Assembly (NCBI RefSeq): GCF_963674635.1
Contig: NZ_OY771475.1
Coordinates: 1,116,001 to 1,180,000, forward strand
Direction: 5' to 3'
Length of the DNA: 64,000 nt
From: Breoghania sp.
Lineage (GTDB): Bacteria > Pseudomonadota > Alphaproteobacteria > Rhizobiales > Stappiaceae
Shown: in pieces, positions 54,173 through 62,216 of the stretch
Layout: each line of letters opens with the position of its first letter
Numbering within the stretch: position 1 is the first letter of the stretch
Notes under the pieces: generated by a model
Database searches by the model: none
What the model was told of the DNA's origin: nothing
The model's input: only the letters and a program-made list of their open reading frames with translations
Position numbers and translations under genes: made by a program

Positions 54173-54826
54173 ATGATCAGGCTTATTCAGGGTATCGACC
54201 GCGCTTCGCACTCCTTCGAAATCGACCGCATGCACTCAATTCGCTATCAGGTTTTCCATGAACGTCTCGGTTGGGACGTCAAGGTCGACGACGGATGGGA
54301 AATCGACGAATTCGACGATTGCAATCCGCTCTATGTCGTTTCCATCGACCCAGAGACGGAAGATGTTCGCGGTTCGGTTCGCTTGTTGCCGACCACCGGT
54401 CCGAACATGCTTCGTGACGTTTTTCCGGCCCTTCTGGAGCCCGGAATGGAGGTTGCGAGTGGCCTGATCTGGGAAAGCTCCAGGTTCTCGGTCGATCCAC
54501 AGCTCGCCTGCGCCGCAGAACGATCCAATTGCCAGATCAACCAGATCACGGCCGAGCTTTTGCTCGGAATGGCTGAAGTCGGGCAGTTGATCGGACTCAC
54601 TCACATCGTCAGCGTCTATGACGCCATGATGGCCCGCATTGTCCGTCGTGCGGGCTGCAAGGCGGAGACCATCGGTCGGCCCCAGCACGTCGGCAAGGTG
54701 ATGGCCTATGCAGGGCTTTTTGCGACGGATGATGAGATGATCAACGACCTTCGGCAGGCTGGCGGGTTTGCAGGCTCTGTGCTTGAGAAGCCTGCTCCGA
54801 CTGATCCCCTGGCGGCCTTCGTATAG
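54173..54826 (+). CDS. Acyl-homoserine-lactone synthase LuxI
   Basis: 217 residues from ATG at 54173, with ACGGAGAC upstream. Conserved LuxI residues are present: RYQVFHERLGW (R and F, W), EIDEFDDCNPLYVVSID (two D), GSVRLLPTTGPNML and WESSRFSV (E and R). It uses S-adenosylmethionine and acyl-ACP. The chain length cannot be told. Directly follows luxR; an 88-aa gene follows 105 bp later. Confidence 0.95.
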   Translation: MIRLIQGIDRASHSFEIDRMHSIRYQVFHERLGWDVKVDDGWEIDEFDDCNPLYVVSIDPETEDVRGSVRLLPTTGPNMLRDVFPALLEPGMEVASGLIWESSRFSVDPQLACAAERSNCQINQITAELLLGMAEVGQLIGLTHIVSVYDAMMARIVRRAGCKAETIGRPQHVGKVMAYAGLFATDDEMINDLRQAGGFAGSVLEKPAPTDPLAAFV

Positions 54827-54931
54827 CCAGGCGGCGAGACAATCCGTGCATGTCGGGCCGGTGGGGACTTATCCCCGCCGGTCGGCGCGCATATTACAGA
54901 TGGAGAGCTGCGCAGCTGCAAGGAGGGGAAA

Positions 54932-55198
54932 ATGCCGAAAACCGTTGTTCGTTTCAGCCACTCAGAACAGGCAATTGAGGAGGCGTTTGCTCGTTGGAAG
55001 GCAAATGATCCGATTGCTGTTCTGGTCGAGGCCATGCACCCGAGCAGCGCCTATCTCGCAGGGCTCCTTGAGGCGGCAGGTTATCTTGATGCGACGACCG
55101 ATATCAATCGTGGCATTCAGGAGCCATGGTCTAATTTGAACGAAAAGTTCCGCTTGATATGCGAACGCTTCTCGACCGACGTTGACTTGGAAAACTAG
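54932..55198 (+). CDS. Small protein downstream of luxI
   Basis: 88 residues from ATG at 54932 with a strong ribosome site (AGGAGGGG). Family not recognised. Hydrophilic, mixed helix; N-terminus MPKTVVRFSHSEQAIEEAFA. Its position suggests co-expression with luxI, but no shared start signal was seen apart from the operon direction. Confidence 0.65.
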   Translation: MPKTVVRFSHSEQAIEEAFARWKANDPIAVLVEAMHPSSAYLAGLLEAAGYLDATTDINRGIQEPWSNLNEKFRLICERFSTDVDLEN

Positions 55199-55381
55199 TA
55201 GGATTTCCAATCAAAGTTCGCGATTAGCGCTCAACCTGCCGCTCCCCGCGAATTTAGCCGCCCCGAGTAGGGGCCCCCTCCCCGGAGCTCTGTCCAAGAA
55301 GCCGGAAACCTCCAAGCCATATTGATTAAGTCTCGGAGCGCGCTCCGACGCGCGCCCCTCCTTTGCCATATTACATTTTCA

Positions 55382-55732
55382 TTATAAGGGCGACGATGGG
55401 GCTACGCATCTCTTGTGCGCCATTGTGGATCGGATGGAAATAACCTTTCCTTTTGAAACGGCTACCTGCCCCTCCTTATCTCCCCCAAAAACGGAAGATG
55501 TGGGCACTCCAATTAAGAAGACCCCCACGGCATCGCCGGTTGCAGCGCTGTTTTGCGCGACTTTTAGGCTCTCTAGCCGTGCCTGTTCAGCTTTGAGTTC
55601 CGCCGTCAGCTTAGCGCAGGAAAGATTGCTATAAGCGCTGACAGGAATGTCGACAGGAACGATTGCGTCCGGCCTCTTCGCGCATGCTGCTGCGAATATG
55701 ATCAAAATCACGCAAGAAATCGTCTTATTCAT
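55382..55732 (-). CDS. Small lipoprotein
   Basis: 116 residues from ATG at 55732 (MNKTISCVILIIFAAACAKR) with a lipobox AAAC at residues 14-17. The mature part is short and polar with a hydrophobic glycine-rich segment DAVGVFLIGVPTSSVFG. It resembles small lipoproteins seen near phage genes, but no function is known. It reads against the flanking genes. Confidence 0.7.
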   Translation of the reverse strand: MNKTISCVILIIFAAACAKRPDAIVPVDIPVSAYSNLSCAKLTAELKAEQARLESLKVAQNSAATGDAVGVFLIGVPTSSVFGGDKEGQVAVSKGKVISIRSTMAHKRCVAPSSPL

Positions 55733-56396
55733 CCGATGCCCCCAATTTACGTCATTCGTATATCTTACTAAGCTAGGCTCAGCAACATCGTTGGGTTCGC
55801 GGAGGTCTGCTATGCGCCATTTGGTCTCGCCCAACATCCTAGACTGGGACTTTGTGGCATCAGCCCCGCATCTAAAGCGGGCCGAAACGCCCCCCGTTAC
55901 TGCGACGCTCGTGTCGAGATCGTGGGAGCCGGGCGACGTTGAGCCTTACCGTACTGACAATTGCAGGAATGATTAGCGGATATCTGATCCGCCTCTTTTC
56001 GGGGCGCCATTAAATCGACGACCACTTTGCGCCCTAAAGTCGGCCGTTTGCAGACTCTCTTCCTGATCCTGAAAACTGCCGTTCGTTGCGGGTCGAACAA
56101 TTGCCCGTATGGGCGGGAAGCGGAAGTTCGCTGCGGTCGAAACGAAAGGCGGAAATGGGGCCGGAAGCCGACATTCGCTGCGCTTGTCACGAATGACCTC
56201 GATGCGCAGGCGGATAAATGCATCAAAGCAGTTTGGATCAAGAAGTGCCCAATTTACACCACGCATAAAGCGTGTCCACCCCGCAAAAGAGAAAGTCTGT
56301 CACCCACAAGGTCTATGAAGTGCAAGATACCCCTTGGTTCCTGCCCGGATGCTCACTAAGATTGTGGCTTAGCTAAATATATTGTGAAGGTGACCT
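55733..56396. other. Gene-free region with repeats before the helicase
   Basis: About 660 bases without a supported gene; the central part holds the imperfect repeats listed separately. Confidence 0.45.
56030..56200. repeat. Imperfect short repeats
   Basis: Three copies of TTCGYTGCG occur at 56082-56090, 56127-56135 and 56174-56182, spaced 45 and 47 bases, each followed by a related segment (GGGTCGAAC, GTCGAAAC, CTTGTCAC) and preceded by GGAAG in the last two. Such degenerate intergenic repeats are widespread in alphaproteobacteria (from memory). Confidence 0.5.
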
Positions 56397-59285
56397 TTGA
56401 AAACATCTCTGCCGACTGGCTGCAAATTGAGCCATCGCGTCCTTGAGACCCCCGAACTTATGCCTCGCGTTGGCGAAGATTACAGCATCACTGATGCTCA
56501 ATACGCGGCACTGGATGCTGGCCTTGCTGATGGCGAAAGCCTGCTGGTCTCCGCGCCGACGTCAACTGGCAAAACTCTTATCGGATGGTGGGCCGCCGTG
56601 ACCGGCCTCGAGCAAGGCAAGAAGTTTGTTTACCTAGTGTCGCACCGTGCACTTGCGTCCCAGAAGTTCGACGAGATTCAGAGACTATTCCAGGGTCCAT
56701 GGCTCGGCGATGACTCGCACATGCTCGTGTGTGCGACGGGCGACGGGGTGACGGACGGGAGCGGACGAGCCAGTAGCGCGCCGCTGACGGCAACTATTCT
56801 GGTTGCCACCTACGAGAAGTACCTCGCCCTGATCTCTGCGGGTGGCCCCCCTCAAGACTTGTCCGACGTCGTATTCGTGTGCGACGAAATTCAGCTAATC
56901 GGGGACGGGAGTCGGGGGAAGCATGTCGAGCTCCTGCTCTCCGTCCTTAAGAGAACCGGGTGGTATCAGTTCATCGGCTTGTCCGCAGTGATGGACGATG
57001 TCGGCGCGCAGCAATTTGCGCATTGGCTCAACCTGTCTTTGGTGAAGGTCGACACGCGCGAGAAGTCACTCACGATCGAGGGCCGGTGGAGTAATGGCAG
57101 AATGGTTGCCAGATCCACCCCCGACGGCATCGAGCCTCTCCACCAGTTGCCGACGGTCAAGGAGATGGAACTCAATGGAATGGTCCAAGAGCTTATCGCC
57201 TTGGATAAGAAGCCTGTCATCGTGTTTTGCATGAAGGTGGATGACTGTTATGACCTAGCAGAAAAATGGGCCGCGATCCAAGCTGTGTCGCAGTCTGTCG
57301 AGGCACCCGCTGGGCTCGATCTGGACGCTGGTCTCCTGCAATTGATCAACAAGCGCTGCGCATTCCACAACGCGGAGCTGAGCGAAGCTGAACGCTCTTT
57401 CGTGGAAGACCTGATGAAAGCAGAGACCGTCGACGTGGTCTTTGCAACGTCGACGCTTGCCGCCGGGGTGAACTTCCCGCTTGGCAGCGCGGTGTTCTCG
57501 AAGTGGAAGCGCTGGGACTTCGACAAGAGAACGCACGTGCCTATCCGGCGAGACGAGTTCCAGAACATGGCGGGGCGCGTTGGCCGGATGGGGCAAGGCG
57601 CCGATGAGGGAATTGTCCTCGCAACTGCCGGTGGTGCATCTGATTTGGCTCTCCTCCAGCAGCTGATGGACTTCTCGAAGCGGGAAACACTCGGCGTTGG
57701 GATCACGCCGGATGACTTCGGCGCGCTGGTAATCCAACTCTTCGCGGGTGGACTCTGCACGACGCGCGACGGAGCGTTCACGCTGATGGCTGCGACACTC
57801 AGCGCGAGCCGTGAAGGTGAGAAGGGGGTCGGCAATGTCGAACATTGGCGGCGGCATCTTGATCTACAGATCGACCGGCTCATCGAGACGCATTGCCTGA
57901 TTGAGACGAAGAGCCGAGTCGTTGTGACCGAGTTCGGCAAGGCGGTCGCAAGAAGCGGCTTGAAGCCCGAAACCGTTGAACACTTCCTGCAATACCTGAC
58001 TGAGCATGGCGAGCAGGCTGCTCAGTTGCTACCCACGCCTGAACTAGAAGGTCAAGACGATGACCTGCTTTTCATCTTCGCACACGGAAGCCTGCTCTCC
58101 CCCGAATTCAGCCTGACCGGTGGGCCAAGAACGCGAAATATCAGCTGGCGCTTTAGCCGTTACGGTGCGGTAGAAAACCCGCAAGCAGATACTCTCGTGA
58201 AGCTGCTTTTCGAGTACCCATGGGTCGCCGATCCCGGCGCGGCCAACGGCGCACGGGCGCTGTCAGAGTGGGCGGCTGGGGCTGACCGTGAAACGCTGGA
58301 ACAGCTTGTGCCGGACGTTCGCCTTGGGCTGATCGAGAGTATGGCGCGCGACGTGAGCTGGCTTCTGGCGGCGGTCTCGGAGGTCATTGGGTCGTCGTCC
58401 TCTCCTACACTCGCCGATGCGGCGCGGCATCCGCTGCTGAGAGCTACGAACCCCACTCTGCCGAATATCAGAAAGTTTTCTCGCGTCCTACGCAGGTACG
58501 CCATGCGCATCGGGTACGGCCTACCTTCTGGGTGCCACTGGCTGAAAGAACTTGAGCTCCAAGGTCCTGCGAAGCGCCTGACACGGATGCAAATCTTGAG
58601 CATCCACCGGCAGGGTATTTCGCGCCCCCACCTGCTGATGGATGGAAGCAATGGTCTAGACGCCCGTCGCCAAGCGGCACTACCGAAAGTCGGTCGGGTC
58701 TCATATGCGAACCAAGTCCGTGACGCCGCGAGAAACTGGAAGGTCGATCAGAGGCGGCACTTCCGTGAACGTCACGAGAAGAAGGCCATCAGGCACAGCG
58801 TCGAAAAAATCGTCGCTGACCTGTACGACATGAGGGGCAAGAATCTTGAGACGGCCATAATCGTGGCGTTCCAAGATATTGGAGTCAACTGCACTGTGCT
58901 CGACGACGGCACCAAGCCCGCTTGGCCTGACCTTAAAATCGAGTTTTCGGGGAGCGGCATGGCGAGTGACATCGTCGCCGAGGTCAAGTCCAAGGAACGG
59001 GAAACGGCATTGGTCCCTCTGAACGATGCCATCGAGGTCATCGGTGCTGCTGCAATCGCTGGATTGGGCGGAACGCCGGTGACCACGATTTGCAGTCCTG
59101 GCGTTGAACCTAGCGTCCCGACCTCAATCTCGGGTTGCAATCACCTCAGCATTGTTGAGCTGGTGGATTTGGTGGAGGCCTACCTCCGCATCAAGGATGG
59201 CAACCTGACTATCGCTCAGCTTCATAACTGGCTCACCACGCCGGGAATTGCCCTCCCTGAAGATCTGCCCTTCAACAATTTCTAA
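56397..59285 (+). CDS. Ski2-like DEAD/DEAH helicase with PD-(D/E)XK nuclease-like C-terminus
   Basis: 962 residues from TTG at 56397, with AAGG six bases upstream; an ATG at 56460 is an alternative. Helicase motifs: Walker A SAPTSTGKTLIGWWA (G58, K59, T60), motif II VCDEIQLIG (D163, E164), motif III-like GLSAVM, and motif VI QNMAGRVGRMGQ (about residues 389-400). This is the superfamily 2 Ski2/Hel308-like type. After a long helical middle, residues about 830-890 contain WPDLKIEFSG (D845) and IVAEVKSKERE (E862, K864), the PD-(D/E)XK nuclease pattern. It is a single-gene unit next to a prophage, so phage defence is plausible but unproven. Confidence 0.88.
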   Translation: MKTSLPTGCKLSHRVLETPELMPRVGEDYSITDAQYAALDAGLADGESLLVSAPTSTGKTLIGWWAAVTGLEQGKKFVYLVSHRALASQKFDEIQRLFQGPWLGDDSHMLVCATGDGVTDGSGRASSAPLTATILVATYEKYLALISAGGPPQDLSDVVFVCDEIQLIGDGSRGKHVELLLSVLKRTGWYQFIGLSAVMDDVGAQQFAHWLNLSLVKVDTREKSLTIEGRWSNGRMVARSTPDGIEPLHQLPTVKEMELNGMVQELIALDKKPVIVFCMKVDDCYDLAEKWAAIQAVSQSVEAPAGLDLDAGLLQLINKRCAFHNAELSEAERSFVEDLMKAETVDVVFATSTLAAGVNFPLGSAVFSKWKRWDFDKRTHVPIRRDEFQNMAGRVGRMGQGADEGIVLATAGGASDLALLQQLMDFSKRETLGVGITPDDFGALVIQLFAGGLCTTRDGAFTLMAATLSASREGEKGVGNVEHWRRHLDLQIDRLIETHCLIETKSRVVVTEFGKAVARSGLKPETVEHFLQYLTEHGEQAAQLLPTPELEGQDDDLLFIFAHGSLLSPEFSLTGGPRTRNISWRFSRYGAVENPQADTLVKLLFEYPWVADPGAANGARALSEWAAGADRETLEQLVPDVRLGLIESMARDVSWLLAAVSEVIGSSSSPTLADAARHPLLRATNPTLPNIRKFSRVLRRYAMRIGYGLPSGCHWLKELELQGPAKRLTRMQILSIHRQGISRPHLLMDGSNGLDARRQAALPKVGRVSYANQVRDAARNWKVDQRRHFRERHEKKAIRHSVEKIVADLYDMRGKNLETAIIVAFQDIGVNCTVLDDGTKPAWPDLKIEFSGSGMASDIVAEVKSKERETALVPLNDAIEVIGAAAIAGLGGTPVTTICSPGVEPSVPTSISGCNHLSIVELVDLVEAYLRIKDGNLTIAQLHNWLTTPGIALPEDLPFNNF

Positions 59286-59765
59286 CGCGCGGGCCGGTCG
59301 GCTCGTGCGCCTCTGAACGGCCAAAGCGCGACGGCGATGTGCTCAACCTAGCGAGCCGCCGCCGCTGGTGCTCTGCCTATAGCCCCTCATGCGTGTGAAG
59401 TCGGAGTCTGGGGGAGCATTATTCGCGGGGCGCTGCTCAGGCAGCAACGGGCGAGCGCCCTGCCACCTTGAATGCCCGAAAGGGCAACCTCCGCTCCGCT
59501 GGCGACTTTGTCGTCTACGGTCGCCACTAGGATTCAGCAAGATTAGTGGAGGGGGCTTTGCTCACAGACAATGGGCCCAATTATCGGTAAAGAGTTTGAA
59601 GTAGAAGTCCTCGGCGTCCGTCGTTAATGTCCGGACTGGGCCGAAATCTGCCGTCGACCTAACTCAGGTGAATGCCCGCTTTGCTTGGTTTCGCGCCCAG
59701 GAACCGCCCGCCCCCTGTCGGCCCCTTGAAGGTTAGAATGTGCTCGCCGAAAACAGTCTGGTCAT
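59286..59765. other. Gene-free region between helicase and phage lysis genes
   Basis: About 480 bases with short frames only. A GAAA-loop hairpin (TGCCC-GAAA-GGGCA, 59473-59486) is the clearest structure. No terminator with a U-tract was found. Confidence 0.4.
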
Positions 59766-60131
59766 TCACCCTCCGAATTTCGCCCGGATCACATCCCACG
59801 CCCAGATCACGAAGGCCAGCACGGATGCCCCGGCAACGCCTGCGATCGCGAGCCAGGTCATGCCCGCGAATTTCCAGCGACGCACCTCGTCGATGACCGG
59901 CATGATGTCCTTTTCGATCTTCGCATTCGCGGTATCGGCCGCCGTCTTTGCGGCATCGGCGGCATGGGCGGCGTCCTCCGCCCTGTCCTTTGCAGCATCC
60001 ACCTTGGCGTGGAGGTCGCGCCGGCTTGTCGAGGCCCGGCGCGTCTCCTTTTCCTGGTCGTCCTTTATCCCCTCGACCAGCCCGATCAGCCGCCCCAACT
60101 CGCGCTGGATATCGTGCAACGGATCGGTCAT
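59766..60131 (-). CDS. Phage DUF1515-like protein
   Basis: 121 residues: a coiled-coil region rich in Ala, Asp and Lys (residues about 25-75) and then one membrane helix WLAIAGVAGASVLAFVIWAW near the end. It resembles DUF1515 proteins of rhizobial phages. Last gene of the lysis module; overlaps the holin gene by four bases. Confidence 0.7.
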   Translation of the reverse strand: MTDPLHDIQRELGRLIGLVEGIKDDQEKETRRASTSRRDLHAKVDAAKDRAEDAAHAADAAKTAADTANAKIEKDIMPVIDEVRRWKFAGMTWLAIAGVAGASVLAFVIWAWDVIRAKFGG

Positions 60132-60625
60132 CGCCTTTTTCGTCCTGCCGCCAGCGCCGCGGCGGCGGCCGTCGCGATCGTGACCGGCATGGCGACCGGG
60201 TCAAACAGCCAGCGGATCGACATGTCCACCCACACGGCCGCCTGGGGCGGATAGGCCGCGATCGACCACGCTTGCGGGAATATCCCGCCCGACCACCAGA
60301 GAAAATTGTAAAGCCAGAGCATCCACAGGTTCAGCACACCAGGGCCGAGCGCGGCCGTGACCAGAACCCAGAAGATCGGGTGGCTGAACTTTGCCTGCTG
60401 CCGCGCGGTGCCCTCGCTTGCGAGATGGCGTGCGGTTTTCTGTTCGGCCCGGATACGGTCAACCTCGGCGCGGACGGCCTCCACGGTCGTTTGTGCGCGG
60501 ATGCGTTCGCGCTCCGTCTCGTTGTCGGCCCGCGCCTCCAGGTGCGAGAGCGCCTTGTCCACGATCCCGCCAAAGCCGAGCTTCAGTAGAAAGGAGACAG
60601 CGCCGGCGGCGATGGACGCGATCAT
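60128..60625 (-). CDS. Putative phage holin (3TM)
   Basis: 165 residues from ATG at 60625, with a very strong ribosome site (GGAGGAGGG). One N-terminal hydrophobic segment, then a charged coiled region and two to three membrane helices (PIFWVLVTAALGPGVLNLWM, MPVTIATAAAAALAA). The layout suits a holin of the three-helix type found in phages and gene transfer agents. It overlaps the muramidase gene by ATGA (60622-60625), consistent with holin plus endolysin. Confidence 0.7.
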   Translation of the reverse strand: MIASIAAGAVSFLLKLGFGGIVDKALSHLEARADNETERERIRAQTTVEAVRAEVDRIRAEQKTARHLASEGTARQQAKFSHPIFWVLVTAALGPGVLNLWMLWLYNFLWWSGGIFPQAWSIAAYPPQAAVWVDMSIRWLFDPVAMPVTIATAAAAALAAGRKRR

Positions 60626-61560
60626 GCCGCCCTCCTCCGCCAGGGCAGCCACCTGTCCAGGTATCCGCCGTCATCCAGCCGGGCGTAGAGCGCGAGGAAA
60701 GCACCGGCGATGACCATGCCGCCGATGACCATCGCGATCAGATCGCCGCTGCTCAGGGCTTCCTTCTGGCCCTCGATAAAGTCGACCATCTCCCTGACCG
60801 GCTGGACGAGAACGGCAGCGCCGCCGCCGGCGGCAAGCCCCGCGCCGCCGGCCGTGCGCGATTTCGCGATCGGTTTCGGGTTCGGCAAAGGCGCCGGCGC
60901 AAGCAGAACGGGTTCGCTCGCACCGCCTTCCCCCTCCTCCCAGCCGTGCCACTTGCCGGCCCGCAACTGATCGGACTTTCGCGCCATGCGTCGCGCATAG
61001 GCGCCGCCGAGGCCTCCGCCATTGTAGACATCCTCGATGCGGGCGAAGTCTCGGTTCCGAAGCGCCTCGCCCAGATGCTTGTTGTGCAGGAAACTCGCAA
61101 AGGCGCGCAGCTGGTGCTTCTCGCTGTCGCAGAAGGCCGCCCACATCTGCCGCGCGGACGTGAAGCCGCAAGGGCTATAGTTGAAGCCCATGATCTGGAA
61201 GCGGCCCATGCTGATCGATCTGAGTGCCGCCTCCTCGTCGATCTCGATCGCACGGGCCAGCAGGGCGTAGCGCTGATCGGCCGTGGCCTGGTCCCTGTAG
61301 CCACCAGCCTTGGGCGCAATCCATTTCTTGCGCGCAAGACCCGCCTGCACCCCGCGCTTTCGCGCGGTACCGGACAGGTTCCTGTAGAACCAGTGCTTCT
61401 CGAACAGGATCTTGATGCGCCCGTCCGGAAACCAGCCGAAGCCGTTGCTCTCCACTTCGGCGATCGCCTCAAGATCGGCCGGGTGGCAGCCGATCTCCCT
61501 TGCCAGCAGTGCCATGGCGTCATCCGACACCGCTTCTGCCCTACCTTTTCCAAGTTCCAT
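60622..61560 (-). CDS. Phage N-acetylmuramidase endolysin
   Basis: 312 residues from ATG at 61560 with AAGGA upstream. An N-acetylmuramidase domain fills about residues 10-185: LAREIGCHPADLEAIAEVES (catalytic glutamate in EVESNG), FEKHWFYR, SISMGRFQIMGFNYSPCGFT and IEDVYNGGGLGGAYARRM. A C-terminal membrane helix (about residue 285) is unusual for a phage endolysin; it may act as a signal-anchor, or hold the enzyme in the membrane. Confidence 0.9.
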   Translation of the reverse strand: MELGKGRAEAVSDDAMALLAREIGCHPADLEAIAEVESNGFGWFPDGRIKILFEKHWFYRNLSGTARKRGVQAGLARKKWIAPKAGGYRDQATADQRYALLARAIEIDEEAALRSISMGRFQIMGFNYSPCGFTSARQMWAAFCDSEKHQLRAFASFLHNKHLGEALRNRDFARIEDVYNGGGLGGAYARRMARKSDQLRAGKWHGWEEGEGGASEPVLLAPAPLPNPKPIAKSRTAGGAGLAAGGGAAVLVQPVREMVDFIEGQKEALSSGDLIAMVIGGMVIAGAFLALYARLDDGGYLDRWLPWRRRAA

Positions 61561-61581
61561 CGCATCATCCTTTCGGGCAAC

Positions 61582-61607
61582 AAAAAACCCGCCTCCAGGG
61601 GCGGGTT
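61582..61607 (-). terminator. Terminator between tail and lysis modules
   Basis: AACCCGCC/GGCGGGTT perfect stem (61586-61593 with 61600-61607) followed on the minus strand by T6. A strong terminator inside the phage transcript. Confidence 0.9.
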
Positions 61608-61631
61608 GTGAAACCTCTATACGAGCCGCGA

Positions 61632-62216
61632 TCACGGCCAGTGGCTATCGTTCTCCAGGTCGGCTGGAATCGGGTCCATTGCCGCCAGCGCAAACGAGGC
61701 AACCCAGATCGGCTGACGGAACGCCGCCGCTGCAACCTCTATTGCCCGCCACTCCGCCGCCGTCACCGATACCGGGCCGGTGTCCGTGACGATATCGACG
61801 GTGCCCGCAGGCATGCCCGTGTCGATCAGCGCACCCGCGAATTTGGATACCTCATCCCAGCCCGACAGGTCCTTCGGCGTGGTGCCGATCCGATGCACCC
61901 CGCGTGCATCGCGAAAATCAAAATCAAACCCCGCCGCCAGCCGCCGGGCGCGCTCCACATAGACGTCATCGGCAACCGGCGGGCGCACGGCCCGCGCCGC
62001 CGCCACGAGTGCCGGGGACACCCCGCCCGGCTCATGAGCGCGCAGCACATCCAGTAATTCGGCTGCATCGGCAATGCCCTGCGCCGCGCCGTGGACGTCC
62101 TGCCACGCGATGAATGCGGCATCGCCGCTCTCCACGAAGTCCGCCTTTGCAGAGCTGTAATAATCGCCCGTGTCGAGCACATGCCAATATCGATCCATGG
62201 TCGATGCCTCAGACAT
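61632..62216 (-). CDS. Phage DUF4376-like tail protein
   Basis: 194 residues from ATG at 62216 (MSEASTMDRYWHVLDTGDYY); a second ATG 18 bases later is also possible. The middle and C-terminal part (VYVERARRLAAGFDFDFRDA, TVSVTAAEWRAIEVAAAAFR) fits DUF4376, found in phage tail or tail-fibre assembly genes. The start overlaps the tail gene stop by eight bases. Confidence 0.72.
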   Translation of the reverse strand: MSEASTMDRYWHVLDTGDYYSSAKADFVESGDAAFIAWQDVHGAAQGIADAAELLDVLRAHEPGGVSPALVAAARAVRPPVADDVYVERARRLAAGFDFDFRDARGVHRIGTTPKDLSGWDEVSKFAGALIDTGMPAGTVDIVTDTGPVSVTAAEWRAIEVAAAAFRQPIWVASFALAAMDPIPADLENDSHWP

